Below are positions 1 through 9,564 of a stretch of DNA of 64,000 nt, piece after piece. Location: NCBI GenBank assembly GCA_013824645.1, contig PNOF01000002.1, positions 1-64,000 on the forward strand. The letters run 5' to 3'. The first letter of the stretch is position 1. Each line of letters starts with the position of its first letter. The stretch comes from Syntrophus sp. (in: bacteria) (GTDB lineage: Bacteria > Desulfobacterota > Syntrophorhabdia > Syntrophorhabdales > Syntrophorhabdaceae). Both the position numbers and the translations under genes were made by a program. The notes below the pieces were generated by a model. It did not search any database and was not told where the DNA came from. It was given only the letters and a program-made list of their open reading frames with translations.

Positions 1-442
1 TCTTTAATGAGATACGCTTCACGAGATACGAGACACAAAATATGATACATGACAAGTGACACAGTTGAAGGATCAACTTTACAGGAGATGAAGAACTTGT
101 CCGTATTGATACACGAAGCAACAGTGATGTAATAACTCTCTATAAAGGACTCACCCCCGGATAAATTAGATATTTCAATCAGTACCCCTTAGATTCGCTG
201 AAAAGAGCCTATATTGGAGTTGCAGGTGCAAATGAACGCAGATACTGTCTTTAAGCTCAAGCCCGGGATCTGTATTGCCAGTGCACACATTGTGCCCAGG
301 GTCTGCCATTTCCCATCTCCCATCTCTTCCAACTTCTTCCCCGTGTACCTGCTGGTTACAGGTCCTTGAAACGAATACAAATTAATATAACAAAAATAAC
401 GAAATAGTGTATTATCTTAAATAAGTAGCTAAGGCACGTAAA

Positions 443-1174
443 ATGAATGATGCGGATAAAACAAGAGAACAATTAGTTAATGAATTAACAGAAATGCGTC
501 GGCTCATTACCAAGCTGGAAAAATCAGAAATAAGGCGTGAGCAGATAGAAAAGGCCCTGAAGGAGAGTGAGGAACGTTACAAAAGGCTTTTTGAATCAGT
601 AACAGACTATGTTTATACCGTTAAAGTTGAAGATGGCCGCCCGGTCTCGACAACCCATGGAATAGCCTGCCAGAAAGTGACCGGCTACACGGCTGAAGAA
701 TACATGTCTGACACAGAACTATGGTATAGGATGATTCATGGGGCAGATCAAGGAATTGTGATAGAACAGGTTAACAGAATATTTACCGGTGAGCACATAT
801 CGACCGTTGAACATCAAATCATTCACAAAGATGGCTCAACCCGCTGGATCAGCAATACACCTGTTCCTCATTATGACGAAAATGGCCGTCTTATAGCCTA
901 CGATGGTATTATTACCGACATTACCAAACGCAAAAAGATCGAAGAGGAACGAGAAAAACTTATTCTTGAACTCAAAGATGCGATTTCAAAAATCAGGACT
1001 TTGAAAGGGCTCCTTCCGATATGCTCTTCCTGCAAGAAGATACGCAATGATGCAGGTTATTGGGAACAGATGGAAGTCTATGTAAGGGACCACTCCGAGG
1101 CAGACTTCACTCATGGTATCTGTCCTGAATGTGCAAAAAAACTGTATCCTGAGTTTTATAAAGAGAAGAAATAA
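443..1174 (+). CDS. PAS-domain signalling protein with C-terminal CxxC...CxxC tail
   Basis: PAS/PAC-like segment (W-ISNTPVPHYDENGRLIAYDGIITDITKRK) followed by coiled coil and the ICSSCKKIRNDAGYWEQME...CPEC tail common in PAS sensor proteins. Confidence 0.85.
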   Translation: MNDADKTREQLVNELTEMRRLITKLEKSEIRREQIEKALKESEERYKRLFESVTDYVYTVKVEDGRPVSTTHGIACQKVTGYTAEEYMSDTELWYRMIHGADQGIVIEQVNRIFTGEHISTVEHQIIHKDGSTRWISNTPVPHYDENGRLIAYDGIITDITKRKKIEEEREKLILELKDAISKIRTLKGLLPICSSCKKIRNDAGYWEQMEVYVRDHSEADFTHGICPECAKKLYPEFYKEKK

Positions 1175-1179
1175 AACAT

Positions 1180-1394
1180 TTCAACTCCTCAACAAACAAT
1201 TTACCGCCTATCCGGTGAGTTGGAGAATTACGGCAACAAGAACGACTGGAATAGTAACTGTGGTACTTGCCATACTACCGGCTACCGCATCCCTGAAGCG
1301 GACAAAAGGTTACACCGGCAGGACCCTTAAAGATGAGTGGAATGAATTGAGTGCTGGCTGCGAGGCATGCCACGGCCAATATGGGACCTCCTAA
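1180..1394 (+). pseudogene. Degraded multiheme c-type cytochrome fragment
   Basis: Frame with NYGNKNDWNSNCGTCHTTGY (CxxCH at 1259-1273) and another frame with KDEWNELSAGCEACHGQYG (CxxCH at 1359-1373); two heme motifs in different frames, no intact ORF. Confidence 0.6.
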
Positions 1395-1424
1395 TTACTA
1401 CGAACAGTCTTCCAAGAGGGTATA

Positions 1425-1844
1425 TCAGATAGATCTCTCCCATCCCTGTCCGAAATCGGCAAGGGGCCTGATACTGCATACCTCGAAGGTTATTGCTGCA
1501 TAGATCATTTTCGCGGCGGCTTCTCCAGCCTTTTCGGCAAGCTGTTTTTTCATCAGGTCGACTTTTTTTCCCGATGTCTGGCATTCAATCATTTTAAGAT
1601 ATATCCTTATCCCTTTCCATTGGGGAAGAGCATTACCGGGTTCCATGATCAAGTAGCAGGCGTTAGGATTTTCCTGGAGATTTGTAAAGGTCCTGTTCTT
1701 CGACAGCGCCATGACAATTGTCTTTTCATCAACCATGCGGGGTGATCCGAAATATGCCGAGTTCACTTGTCCTTCTTTACTGGCGGTACTGAGTGTGCCG
1801 AGACGGGGTTGTTTATTAAAATATTCCATTAAACCTGTAGACAT
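1425..1844 (-). CDS. Pyridoxamine 5'-phosphate oxidase-family (FMN-binding split barrel) protein
   Basis: LGTLSTASKEGQVNSAYFGSPRMVDEKTIVMALSKNRTFTNLQENPNACYLIMEPG pattern. Confidence 0.8.
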   Translation of the reverse strand: MSTGLMEYFNKQPRLGTLSTASKEGQVNSAYFGSPRMVDEKTIVMALSKNRTFTNLQENPNACYLIMEPGNALPQWKGIRIYLKMIECQTSGKKVDLMKKQLAEKAGEAAAKMIYAAITFEVCSIRPLADFGQGWERSI

Positions 1845-1928
1845 AATTTATCCCTCCCTGGTTTATTTGTATTGAATTATTATAACAAAATTGTCGGGAA
1901 GAATGAAAAAATATATGCAGTATCTTTC

Positions 1929-1958
1929 TTGACAGTTTTTCAAACTGCGTGCTATAAA
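1929..1958 (+). promoter_or_regulatory. Sigma70-type promoter (TTGACA-18-TATAAA)
   Basis: TTGACA 1929-1934, TATAAA 1953-1958, upstream of the TraB/GumN gene. Confidence 0.55.
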
Positions 1959-2051
1959 TTCTCATATATTACATCTTAAAAGAGGCGAACCTTGTTAGAA
2001 AAAAACAAGCATTTACATGTCCACAATTTAAAGTGGCTATTCATTTGGGAG

Positions 2052-2954
2052 ATGTGGATGAGAAAAGATATAAAAAGGCTGAGTTCATTTCTCGTGCTTC
2101 TTTTTGTCTGTATTTGTATTTATCCTTTTTCATCGTATGCAGAGAGCCAGAAAATTTTTTTTTGGCGGGTCCAGACAAAAAACAGTACCGTTTATCTTCT
2201 CGGTTCAATACATCTTTTAAAGCGGGATGTATATCCTTTGAGCAGGATAATTGAGAACTCTTATGATAAGTCGGATTTTCTTGCAGTAGAGGCCGATATT
2301 GCTGATATCGGCAATATCGATATGACACAGGTCCTCAATAATGCCATCTATCAGGGTGATGATTCTATTGAAAAACATATTTCAAGAGATGCCCTTGCAG
2401 TGGTTCAGAAAGAAGCCGGGAGGCTCGGTTTGCCCTTCGAGCTTATCAAAATACAGAAACCGTGGCTCCTGGCGCTGACCATGCAGTCGCTGGAGTTGAT
2501 GAAGGCAGGCTACGACCCCGAGTACGGTATTGACAAGTATTTCCTTAACAAGGCACAGGGGAAGAAAAAGATTTTTGAACTTGAGAGCTTTGACTACCAG
2601 ATCAACCTTCTCTCAGGGTTTTCCGATACAGAACAGGAATTGTTTCTTCTCTATGCATTGAAGGATTTAGATGTCCTTACTCGCGAAGTAGATAAGCTGA
2701 TAGGGGCATGGAAGACAGGAAACGTTCGTGTCATGGAGACCCTTGCCACCAAATCTATCGTTGATGAAAGCAGGTTTTATCCTATATATGAGAAATTGAT
2801 TATAGCAAGGAATAGAAATATGGTTTCCAGGATTGAAAATTACCTGCAATCCAGAGGGACATATTTTGTTGTCGTGGGAGCAGCACACTTAGTAGGCAAA
2901 AACGGGATTATTCAACTCTTGAAAAATAAGGGTTATTCTGTAGAGCAACTGTAG
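2052..2954 (+). CDS. TraB/GumN family protein, secreted (ORF can extend to 1992)
   Basis: Signal peptide MWMRKDIKRLSSFLVLLFVCICIYPFSSYA; VYLLGSIHLLKRDVYPL and C-terminal VVVGAAHLVGKNGIIQLLKNKGY motifs. Confidence 0.85.
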   Translation: MWMRKDIKRLSSFLVLLFVCICIYPFSSYAESQKIFFWRVQTKNSTVYLLGSIHLLKRDVYPLSRIIENSYDKSDFLAVEADIADIGNIDMTQVLNNAIYQGDDSIEKHISRDALAVVQKEAGRLGLPFELIKIQKPWLLALTMQSLELMKAGYDPEYGIDKYFLNKAQGKKKIFELESFDYQINLLSGFSDTEQELFLLYALKDLDVLTREVDKLIGAWKTGNVRVMETLATKSIVDESRFYPIYEKLIIARNRNMVSRIENYLQSRGTYFVVVGAAHLVGKNGIIQLLKNKGYSVEQL

Positions 2955-3579
2955 ATGTTGGTGCTTGGTATTGTTCTTCCGGGTCGGGGAGGATTTCAAT
3001 GATCTGTTGGTACTCATTCATAACTTTTCTGGTAAAGGCTGTCGTTTTCGCGCCATTGTCGGGATCGGTTTTTTTTACTTTGGAGGGCCCTGCGTTATAA
3101 GCATGGAGTGCCGAGACAATGTTGTCGAACATTCCATGGAGTTTTGAAAGGTAGCTCACACCGATCTTGATATTCTTTTCCGGTTCGTGTAGGCATTTCG
3201 CTCCTTTGATCTCAACGCCGGATTCGCGGGCAATGATTTTCGCCGAAGATGGTTTTATCTGCATGAGGCCCCTGGCGCCCCGTCTCGATATCGCTTCATT
3301 TTTAAAATTGCTTTCTACTTTCATGACAGCCAGGATAAGACGGTAGTCGATATCATATTCCTGTGATTCTTTATAAATGCTGTTGGCTATAGCTTTCATT
3401 TTTTCATCAGAAGTATTGACCTTTTTCTCTTTCATGTACTGCACAGTTTTTGATATGATTGTCTCTTTTTCGGAGTTGTCCTCAATGATTTTACCGGTAA
3501 AGGAAAAAGTTGTTGATATACATGCCAAGGATAATAAAATGGCCACCGGAAAAATCATATAGTGCTTTTTGGTTGTCAT
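2908..3579 (-). CDS. Lytic transglycosylase, SLT domain
   Basis: RLILAVMKVESNFKNEAISRRGARGLMQIKPSSA ... NIKIGVSYLSKLHGMF...ALHAYNAGPSKV. Confidence 0.92.
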   Translation of the reverse strand: MTTKKHYMIFPVAILLSLACISTTFSFTGKIIEDNSEKETIISKTVQYMKEKKVNTSDEKMKAIANSIYKESQEYDIDYRLILAVMKVESNFKNEAISRRGARGLMQIKPSSAKIIARESGVEIKGAKCLHEPEKNIKIGVSYLSKLHGMFDNIVSALHAYNAGPSKVKKTDPDNGAKTTAFTRKVMNEYQQIIEILPDPEEQYQAPTSTVALQNNPYFSRVE

Positions 3580-3716
3580 GGTTTGAGCGTATTGTATAGC
3601 CTCCGATAAATAATGTCAACCAAAAAAATGTTTATGAGGATGTAACCTATTGAAAACAAATACATTTAAAGCTATTAGATATTGACAATAACAAAGCCAT
3701 CTGTTAAGGATGTTAT

Positions 3717-4748
3717 ATGAAAAGGCCCTTAATGTTTAAAGGGGATTTGTCGACGACTGCTATGGGGATTATGCCTCACGTGGATGTGGATAGCGCTCTC
3801 GAACTTGCCATGACGATGGACATTCCTTTCTGGCCGCAACTTCCAAGGCTCTCCTATTATGAGGATATGTATGTGCAGGCACTTGAAAAATTTCCCGGCG
3901 CCATCATCGATGCTGAGCGTTCAAGCGTCCATATTGATACGCAATCTTTTTTTGATGAATTGCCGCAGTATTTCGAGCATGAAGATGACTTTGAGTACTT
4001 TGCGCTTTCCAGACGTTTTTCTTCTGTCTACAGAGCATTTCTTGAAAAGGATCTTTCCCTGTTTAGGTCGGTAAGGGGACAGACAATCAGTCCTGTAAGT
4101 CTTACCTTGAAAATAGTAGATGAGAATGGCAGACCAATAGTTTATAATGATGAAATACGTGCTTTTGCCTTTGCTTTTATACAGAAGAAGGTGAATATCC
4201 AGTACAGAGAACTGCTGAAAAAGAATGAAAGGTCCTTTGTGTGGGTTGACGATCCCGGCCTCGAATTTATTTTTAATGCCATGTGCGGTTACGATAATAT
4301 AAAGGCAAAGAAGGAGCTGACTGAGTTTTTTGACGGTATTGAAGGGGTGCGGGGTCTTCATCTTTGCGGGAGGCCGGACTGGGACTTCCTTTTGACGCTC
4401 AATATTGAGATTCTCTCATTTAACGCCTATGCTTTTGGTGATACATTTGTTACCTATGATACTGTGAAGAAATTTTTGGAAGAGGGAGGGATTATTAGCT
4501 GGGGTATCGTCCCGACCTATTATGAAGAGTTTACCGGAGAGGATCTACGGAGCCTTGCAAAAAGACTTGAAGATATGTGGGGGGTATTACAAAAAAAGGG
4601 GTTGGATATGGAAGTTATTGTGAATAATAGTTTGCTTGCGCCTGCCACGTGTAATCTTATGAATGTTGATAAGACTGCAACGGTTGAGAAATCCTTCCGG
4701 CTTCTCAACGAGCTTTCATATTTCTTAAAAGAAAGGTATCTGACATGA
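3717..4748 (+). CDS. MetE-like/UROD-fold methyltransferase-related protein
   Basis: GIMPHVDVDSALELAM..IPFWPQLPR, GLHLCGRPDWDFLL and NNSLLAPATCNL motifs resemble the cobalamin-independent Met synthase catalytic domain. Confidence 0.6.
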   Translation: MKRPLMFKGDLSTTAMGIMPHVDVDSALELAMTMDIPFWPQLPRLSYYEDMYVQALEKFPGAIIDAERSSVHIDTQSFFDELPQYFEHEDDFEYFALSRRFSSVYRAFLEKDLSLFRSVRGQTISPVSLTLKIVDENGRPIVYNDEIRAFAFAFIQKKVNIQYRELLKKNERSFVWVDDPGLEFIFNAMCGYDNIKAKKELTEFFDGIEGVRGLHLCGRPDWDFLLTLNIEILSFNAYAFGDTFVTYDTVKKFLEEGGIISWGIVPTYYEEFTGEDLRSLAKRLEDMWGVLQKKGLDMEVIVNNSLLAPATCNLMNVDKTATVEKSFRLLNELSYFLKERYLT

Positions 4749-5596
4749 AGATAATCCATGTTGTCTGCAAACGTGCTAAAGAAGACGCAATAGATATAGC
4801 GGGAGAGCTTATCAAAACATTCGGAGCATCTCTTAATATTGTTCTCGAAGAGGAGACGGCACGGAAACTTGGTTACGACAAAACATTCGAGATGGAGCAT
4901 GTCGGTGAAGGCGCCGATCTTATTATCGTCCTTGGTGGTGACGGGACACTCTTAAGCGTATCGAGGCACGGCAAGAGAAAAGAAGTACCGATCCTCGGGG
5001 TCAATCTCGGTGGACTTGGATTTTTGACGGAGACATCTGTAGAAGAGCTTCCCGCAACGCTTACAAAGGTGCTTGGGGGTGATTTTGGTATTTCAAAGAG
5101 GATTATGATTGATGTAAGGGTGAAGCGGGATAATGACATAATATTTGAAATTACTGTTCTCAATGATGCTGTTATCACAAAAGATGCCCTTGCGCGAATC
5201 ATCGATATCGAGACCTATGTGGACAATGAATACCTCACAACATTTAAAGCGGATGGCCTTATATTTTCTACCCCGACAGGGTCAACAGGATACTCAGCGT
5301 CGGCGGGCGGCCCCCTTCTATATCCGTCACTTCCGAACATCATTGTGACGCCTATCTGTCCGCATACGCTGACCAATCGACCTATTATATTGCAGGAAGA
5401 CGCTGAAGTGAGGGCTCAGTTGAAATCAAAAGGGGAAAAGGTTGTCTTAACCCTTGACGGGCAGATCGGTTTTCCCCTTGAGTTTGACGATGAGGTGATG
5501 ATCAAAAAGTCAGCTCATGTGGTTAACCTCATTTCTTCATCATCAAGAGGATATTTTGAGATATTGAGGACAAAACTCAAATGGGGTGAACGATAG
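4745..5596 (+). CDS. nadK: NAD kinase
   Basis: IIVLGGDGTLLSVSRH and DGLIFSTPTGSTGYSASAGGPLLYP motifs. Confidence 0.95.
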   Translation: MKIIHVVCKRAKEDAIDIAGELIKTFGASLNIVLEEETARKLGYDKTFEMEHVGEGADLIIVLGGDGTLLSVSRHGKRKEVPILGVNLGGLGFLTETSVEELPATLTKVLGGDFGISKRIMIDVRVKRDNDIIFEITVLNDAVITKDALARIIDIETYVDNEYLTTFKADGLIFSTPTGSTGYSASAGGPLLYPSLPNIIVTPICPHTLTNRPIILQEDAEVRAQLKSKGEKVVLTLDGQIGFPLEFDDEVMIKKSAHVVNLISSSSRGYFEILRTKLKWGER

Positions 5597-5598
5597 GA

Positions 5599-7203
5599 AT
5601 GCTTACCTATCTCAGTGTAAAAGGTTTTGCCATTATCGATGAACTGAGGGTTGAGTTCGGAGAAGGATTCAATGTGATTACAGGCGAAACCGGGGCAGGG
5701 AAATCGATCATTATTAACGCACTATCGACGCTCATGAATGCGAAAGTGTCTCCCGATGTAGTTCGAAGCAGTGCCTCTCAGGCTGAAGTTACAGGCCATT
5801 TTATAAGCAATAATGATGAATATATCCTCAAGCGTATTGTCAGCAACACGGGGCGTTCAAGGGCATTTTCCAACGACGAGCCGGTTGTGCTTGCAAAACT
5901 TGAATCGCTTGGTGGCATGCTGATCAGTATTTATGGCCAGAACGACTTCCAGCATTTGCTTGATAAGGAAAATTATACTGCTATTATTGATAGTCTCCTT
6001 TCATTGACTGATGATCGGGAAGCCCTTGCGGAGAAGGTTGATGCTTTTAAGAAGGTCAGCGCAGAACTGGATCAGAAAAAGAGAGAAGTTGAGGGTAGGG
6101 GAAGAGAAGTGGAGCTTCTCGAGTTTCAGGTTGATGAAATAGAGAAAAGGAATATTAGCGAAGGTGAGGAAGAAACTATCCGCGAGAGGCTCAAGATCTT
6201 GAAAAATGCTGAAAAGATACGCAGTGTCCTTACGGAAATAGGAGAAGGTCTCCGGGGTGGCGACAATTCCGTACAGACAGTGTTTAAGCGGTCTATCGGT
6301 TTACTCAAATCTTTTAGTACTATTGAAGTAATGGAGTCCATGAGGAAAAAGATTGAATCTGTTTCTTTCGATGTAGAAGATATTTTGCTGGAGATGAGAA
6401 GTGCAGAAAAAACACTCCTTTTTGATGCGGAAGAGATGGAAACGCTGGAAGAACGGCTTACAGATATTTTCAAATTGAAGGATAAATATGGCAAGACATG
6501 TGAAGAAATAATGAGTTATGCCCGGTCTGCGCGAGAAAAACTCGAGTATTTGAATGGTCTTTCAACGAATATCGGGGAGATGGAAAAAGAAAAGAGCATT
6601 CTTGAAAACAAAGTGAAGGAAGATGCTGATCAGCTTTCCCGGAAAAGAAAAAAAGGATCCCTGGGCATTGAAAGGGCTATCATTCATGAACTCGAATTTC
6701 TTTCCATGAAAGGGCTCCAATTCAATATAGCGATTACAGAGAAAGGGTTTATTGACAGGGATGGAGCGGATGACATCGAACTCATGATTTCAACAAATCC
6801 GGGGGAACCATTGAAGCCTTTGAGAAAAGTGGCGTCCGGAGGAGAGCTGTCGAGAATTATGCTGGCCATCAAAAAGGTGATTGGCGGCGAAGAGGAAAAA
6901 ACACTGATTTTTGATGAAGTGGATGCCGGCATTGGCGGGAAAGTTGCCGATATGGTAGGCAAAAGATTACAGGAACTTGCCCGGAAGCACCAGGTCATCT
7001 GTATTACCCATCTGCCGCAGATTGCCGCATATGGCGACCACCATTTTCTTGTTGAAAAAGAATCCAAAAAAGGGCAAACAAAAACAGGTATCAGGGAACT
7101 TTCAGGAGATCATCGGGTACAGGAGATTGCCCGGATGATGGGTGGGGAAACCATTACGGAAAAAACATTAGAAAGAGCAGAGGAGATGCTTCGAAATGAT
7201 TAG
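5599..7203 (+). CDS. recN: DNA repair protein RecN
   Basis: Walker A GETGAGKSIIINAL; VASGGELSRIMLAIK; LIFDEVDAGIGG; coiled-coil middle. Confidence 0.96.
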   Translation: MLTYLSVKGFAIIDELRVEFGEGFNVITGETGAGKSIIINALSTLMNAKVSPDVVRSSASQAEVTGHFISNNDEYILKRIVSNTGRSRAFSNDEPVVLAKLESLGGMLISIYGQNDFQHLLDKENYTAIIDSLLSLTDDREALAEKVDAFKKVSAELDQKKREVEGRGREVELLEFQVDEIEKRNISEGEEETIRERLKILKNAEKIRSVLTEIGEGLRGGDNSVQTVFKRSIGLLKSFSTIEVMESMRKKIESVSFDVEDILLEMRSAEKTLLFDAEEMETLEERLTDIFKLKDKYGKTCEEIMSYARSAREKLEYLNGLSTNIGEMEKEKSILENKVKEDADQLSRKRKKGSLGIERAIIHELEFLSMKGLQFNIAITEKGFIDRDGADDIELMISTNPGEPLKPLRKVASGGELSRIMLAIKKVIGGEEEKTLIFDEVDAGIGGKVADMVGKRLQELARKHQVICITHLPQIAAYGDHHFLVEKESKKGQTKTGIRELSGDHRVQEIARMMGGETITEKTLERAEEMLRND

Positions 7204-7645
7204 AAAGGCATATATCGAAGATGTAAAGAAGATCCATAGTCTCATCAACCTTTCCTCATCGAATGGTGAGATGCTCCCGAGGCCCCTCGGTGAACTCTAC
7301 GATAATTTGCGGGATTATTTTGTCTATGTGGAGAATGGGAGGATAATCGGTACGGGCGGCCTCCATATTTGTTGGGAGGACCTCGCAGAGATACGTTCTC
7401 TCTGTGTGGCAGAATCATCGAGAAAGAAAGGGGTTGGCCGTATGCTCGTCGATGCCTGCATTGAAGAGGCCCGGCAATTCAGCATTGGGAAACTCTTTCT
7501 TTTGACCTATAAGGTAGATTTTTTCGTGAAATGTGGGTTTCATGTTACTGATAAGAAGGTATTTCCTCAGAAGATATGGTCCGACTGTATACGATGCCCC
7601 AAATTCCCTGAATGTGATGAAATTGCAATGATTAAAGAAATATAG
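7196..7645 (+). CDS. GNAT N-acetyltransferase (ArgA-like)
   Basis: AEIRSLCVAESSRKKGVGRMLVDACIEEAR acetyl-CoA motif. Confidence 0.88.
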   Translation: MIRKAYIEDVKKIHSLINLSSSNGEMLPRPLGELYDNLRDYFVYVENGRIIGTGGLHICWEDLAEIRSLCVAESSRKKGVGRMLVDACIEEARQFSIGKLFLLTYKVDFFVKCGFHVTDKKVFPQKIWSDCIRCPKFPECDEIAMIKEI

Positions 7646-7727
7646 GTGATAGGTGATAATCAGAATACCGGTAAGTGCGAATCGTAAATCGTAAATCGGG
7701 AAGGGTACAGAGTTAAGGGGTGTAAGC

Positions 7728-9026
7728 ATGGATCTCACAATAATTAAAGATAAAATGAGCAGTCGATTTGATAGTTTTGAGCTTTTTTACCTGAAAGAAA
7801 GAAGTAAAAAATTTGAAAGCAAAGAAAGAGAAATCTGCGGCATAGAATTTAAGGAAGAAGAAGGTATTGCGCTCCGGGCCATAGAAGACCATAAAATGGT
7901 TTTTGCTTATACTTATGACCATGAAAATGCCTACGAAGCCCTTTTACAGAATGCGACATCGCTGTTATCAATCACAGAAAGGGATACTGACAGGTTTTTC
8001 CCGGGGCAGTATAGCAATTATCCGGTTCTTTCCTTGTATGATAATGAAGGATTAATAGTTGATGACATACAAAAAACCGCACTCCTTATTGACATGGAGA
8101 CAAGCATCAGGGACTATGATAAAAGGATTGTTACGGTTCGGAATTGTGAGTTACAGGAGATAGAATATGAAAATAGGATCGAAAATTCCAATGGGCTGAC
8201 AGTAGAAGGAAAAAAGACCATTTATCTCCTCTCTGCTCTTTGTGTCGCAAAAGATGAAGATGAAGTCTCCTGGTACGACTGGTCATGGGCAAATAGTTTG
8301 AACAAGCTTGAGGGAAAAGAGCTTGGAAGACGAATTGCGGCAAAAACTATTTCGTTCCTTTCCGGGAAACAGATTGATACAGGTGTGTATCGTGGGATTC
8401 TGGCGCCTCAGGCTGCATGTGATATACTGGGCATTCTTTCAGAGTCATTTCTTTCCGAAAATCTCTTCAAAAAGAAAACAAAACTCAAGGCAAAAGAAGG
8501 TTCAAGATGTTTCTCGGAGGCTTTAACGATTATTGATTCCGGCAATATGGGGATAGACGCCTTTCCGTTTGATAGTGAAGGCGTGCCATCAAAAGAGAAC
8601 CTTGTCGTAAATAACGGGTATTTTGAAACGTTCCTCTATGATTCCTACTACGGACGCAAGTTTAGTATCAATTCAACAGGAAACAGTGTGCGGTCGGGCA
8701 TTAAGGACATGCCCAAGTGTGGTCCGAGGGGTACCTTTATCAGCCAGGGCGAACGGGATATCATGGATATTTTCACAAAAGGGATTATTATCGAAGAGCT
8801 TATGGGCACTCATACCGCGAACCCGATCACAGGCGACTTTTCCCTTGGCGCTATAGGACATTTGTGCAAAGGCGACGAAAGGATACCCTTTCAGGGGGTA
8901 ATCTTTTCGGGGAATGTTTTTGAATTACTCCAGAATGTTAAAGAAGTAGGCAATGACCTGAAGTTTTACGGGGTTTTCGGCTCACCTTCTCTTTATATAG
9001 AAGGTCTAAAAATAAGTGGAAAATAG
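7728..9026 (+). CDS. TldD/PmbA family metalloprotease-like protein
   Basis: C-terminal TANPITGDFSLGAIGHLCKGDERIPFQGVIFSGNVFELLQNV. Confidence 0.9.
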   Translation: MDLTIIKDKMSSRFDSFELFYLKERSKKFESKEREICGIEFKEEEGIALRAIEDHKMVFAYTYDHENAYEALLQNATSLLSITERDTDRFFPGQYSNYPVLSLYDNEGLIVDDIQKTALLIDMETSIRDYDKRIVTVRNCELQEIEYENRIENSNGLTVEGKKTIYLLSALCVAKDEDEVSWYDWSWANSLNKLEGKELGRRIAAKTISFLSGKQIDTGVYRGILAPQAACDILGILSESFLSENLFKKKTKLKAKEGSRCFSEALTIIDSGNMGIDAFPFDSEGVPSKENLVVNNGYFETFLYDSYYGRKFSINSTGNSVRSGIKDMPKCGPRGTFISQGERDIMDIFTKGIIIEELMGTHTANPITGDFSLGAIGHLCKGDERIPFQGVIFSGNVFELLQNVKEVGNDLKFYGVFGSPSLYIEGLKISGK

Positions 9027-9073
9027 TAAATTTAATATTCATTGAAATATATTGAGAAAATTATCAAAATAAC

Positions 9074-9102
9074 TTGACAGGACATTGTTTTTACTGTAAT
9101 TG
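9074..9102 (+). promoter_or_regulatory. Candidate promoter of the EPS/O-antigen cluster (TTGACA-17-TAATTG)
   Basis: TTGACA 9074-9079; TAATTG 9097-9102. Confidence 0.45.
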
Positions 9103-9153
9103 TTATGTGTTCAGTGGTTGAACATATCAAAAAATCGTTATTACCCTTCTCCC

Positions 9154-9181
9154 GGCAGTAACTGCCTGATGGCGGTAGCCT
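9154..9181 (+). promoter_or_regulatory. Leader element: palindrome GGCAGTaACTGCC followed by ops-like GGCGGTAGCCT
   Basis: GGCAGTAACTGCC 9154-9166; GGCGGTAGCCT 9171-9181, matching the RfaH ops core GGCGGTAG. Confidence 0.4.
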
Positions 9182-9196
9182 ATCCCAAAATAGCCC

Positions 9197-9526
9197 ATGA
9201 ACGAAGCTCAATTTAAAACCCTCAGGCAATTATCAGTAGAAGGCACCGTTTCGCAACGGGACCTTTCTAAAAAGGTAGGATTGAGTCTTGGCAGCGTAAA
9301 TTATATTATGAAAGAACTCATCAAAAAGGGATATGTCAAGACTCAACGGTTCAAGAATTCAAGCAATAAAGCCGCCTACATCTATGCTCTCACTCCGCAT
9401 GGGATAAACGCACGTATTCAACAAACGCAGATATTCCTGGAACAAAAAGTTGTGGAATATGAAAGGTTAAAACGTGAAATAGATGAACTAAAAAATGAGT
9501 ATGAAAGCCAGGAAAGGCCACGATAA
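9197..9526 (+). CDS. MarR family EPS-associated transcriptional regulator
   Basis: VSQRDLSKKVGLSLGSVNYIMKELIKKGYVKTQRFKNSSNKAAYIYALTPHGI. Confidence 0.88.
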   Translation: MNEAQFKTLRQLSVEGTVSQRDLSKKVGLSLGSVNYIMKELIKKGYVKTQRFKNSSNKAAYIYALTPHGINARIQQTQIFLEQKVVEYERLKREIDELKNEYESQERPR

Positions 9527-9564
9527 TTTGAAGTTGCAGACTGTAACAATAGAGCAAGAATAAG

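Noticed and set aside
61-165. Coding-looking tail INFTGDEELVRIDTRSNSDVITLYKGLTPG* at the left edge
   Set aside because: Too short with an upstream in-frame stop; cannot be assigned to a gene from this window.
6126-6494. Minus-strand ORF (122 aa) inside recN
   Set aside because: Antisense shadow of a clear coding gene; low-complexity Ser/Ile-rich composition typical of spurious ORFs. The same applies to many listed ORFs such as 41087-41587, 58707-59240 and 34382-34816.
7646-7727. Short tandem words (aggtgataggtgat; aatcgtaaatcgtaaatcg) before the TldD gene
   Set aside because: Too few and too short for a CRISPR or a defined repeat array; noted only as possible relatives of the 51511 repeat.
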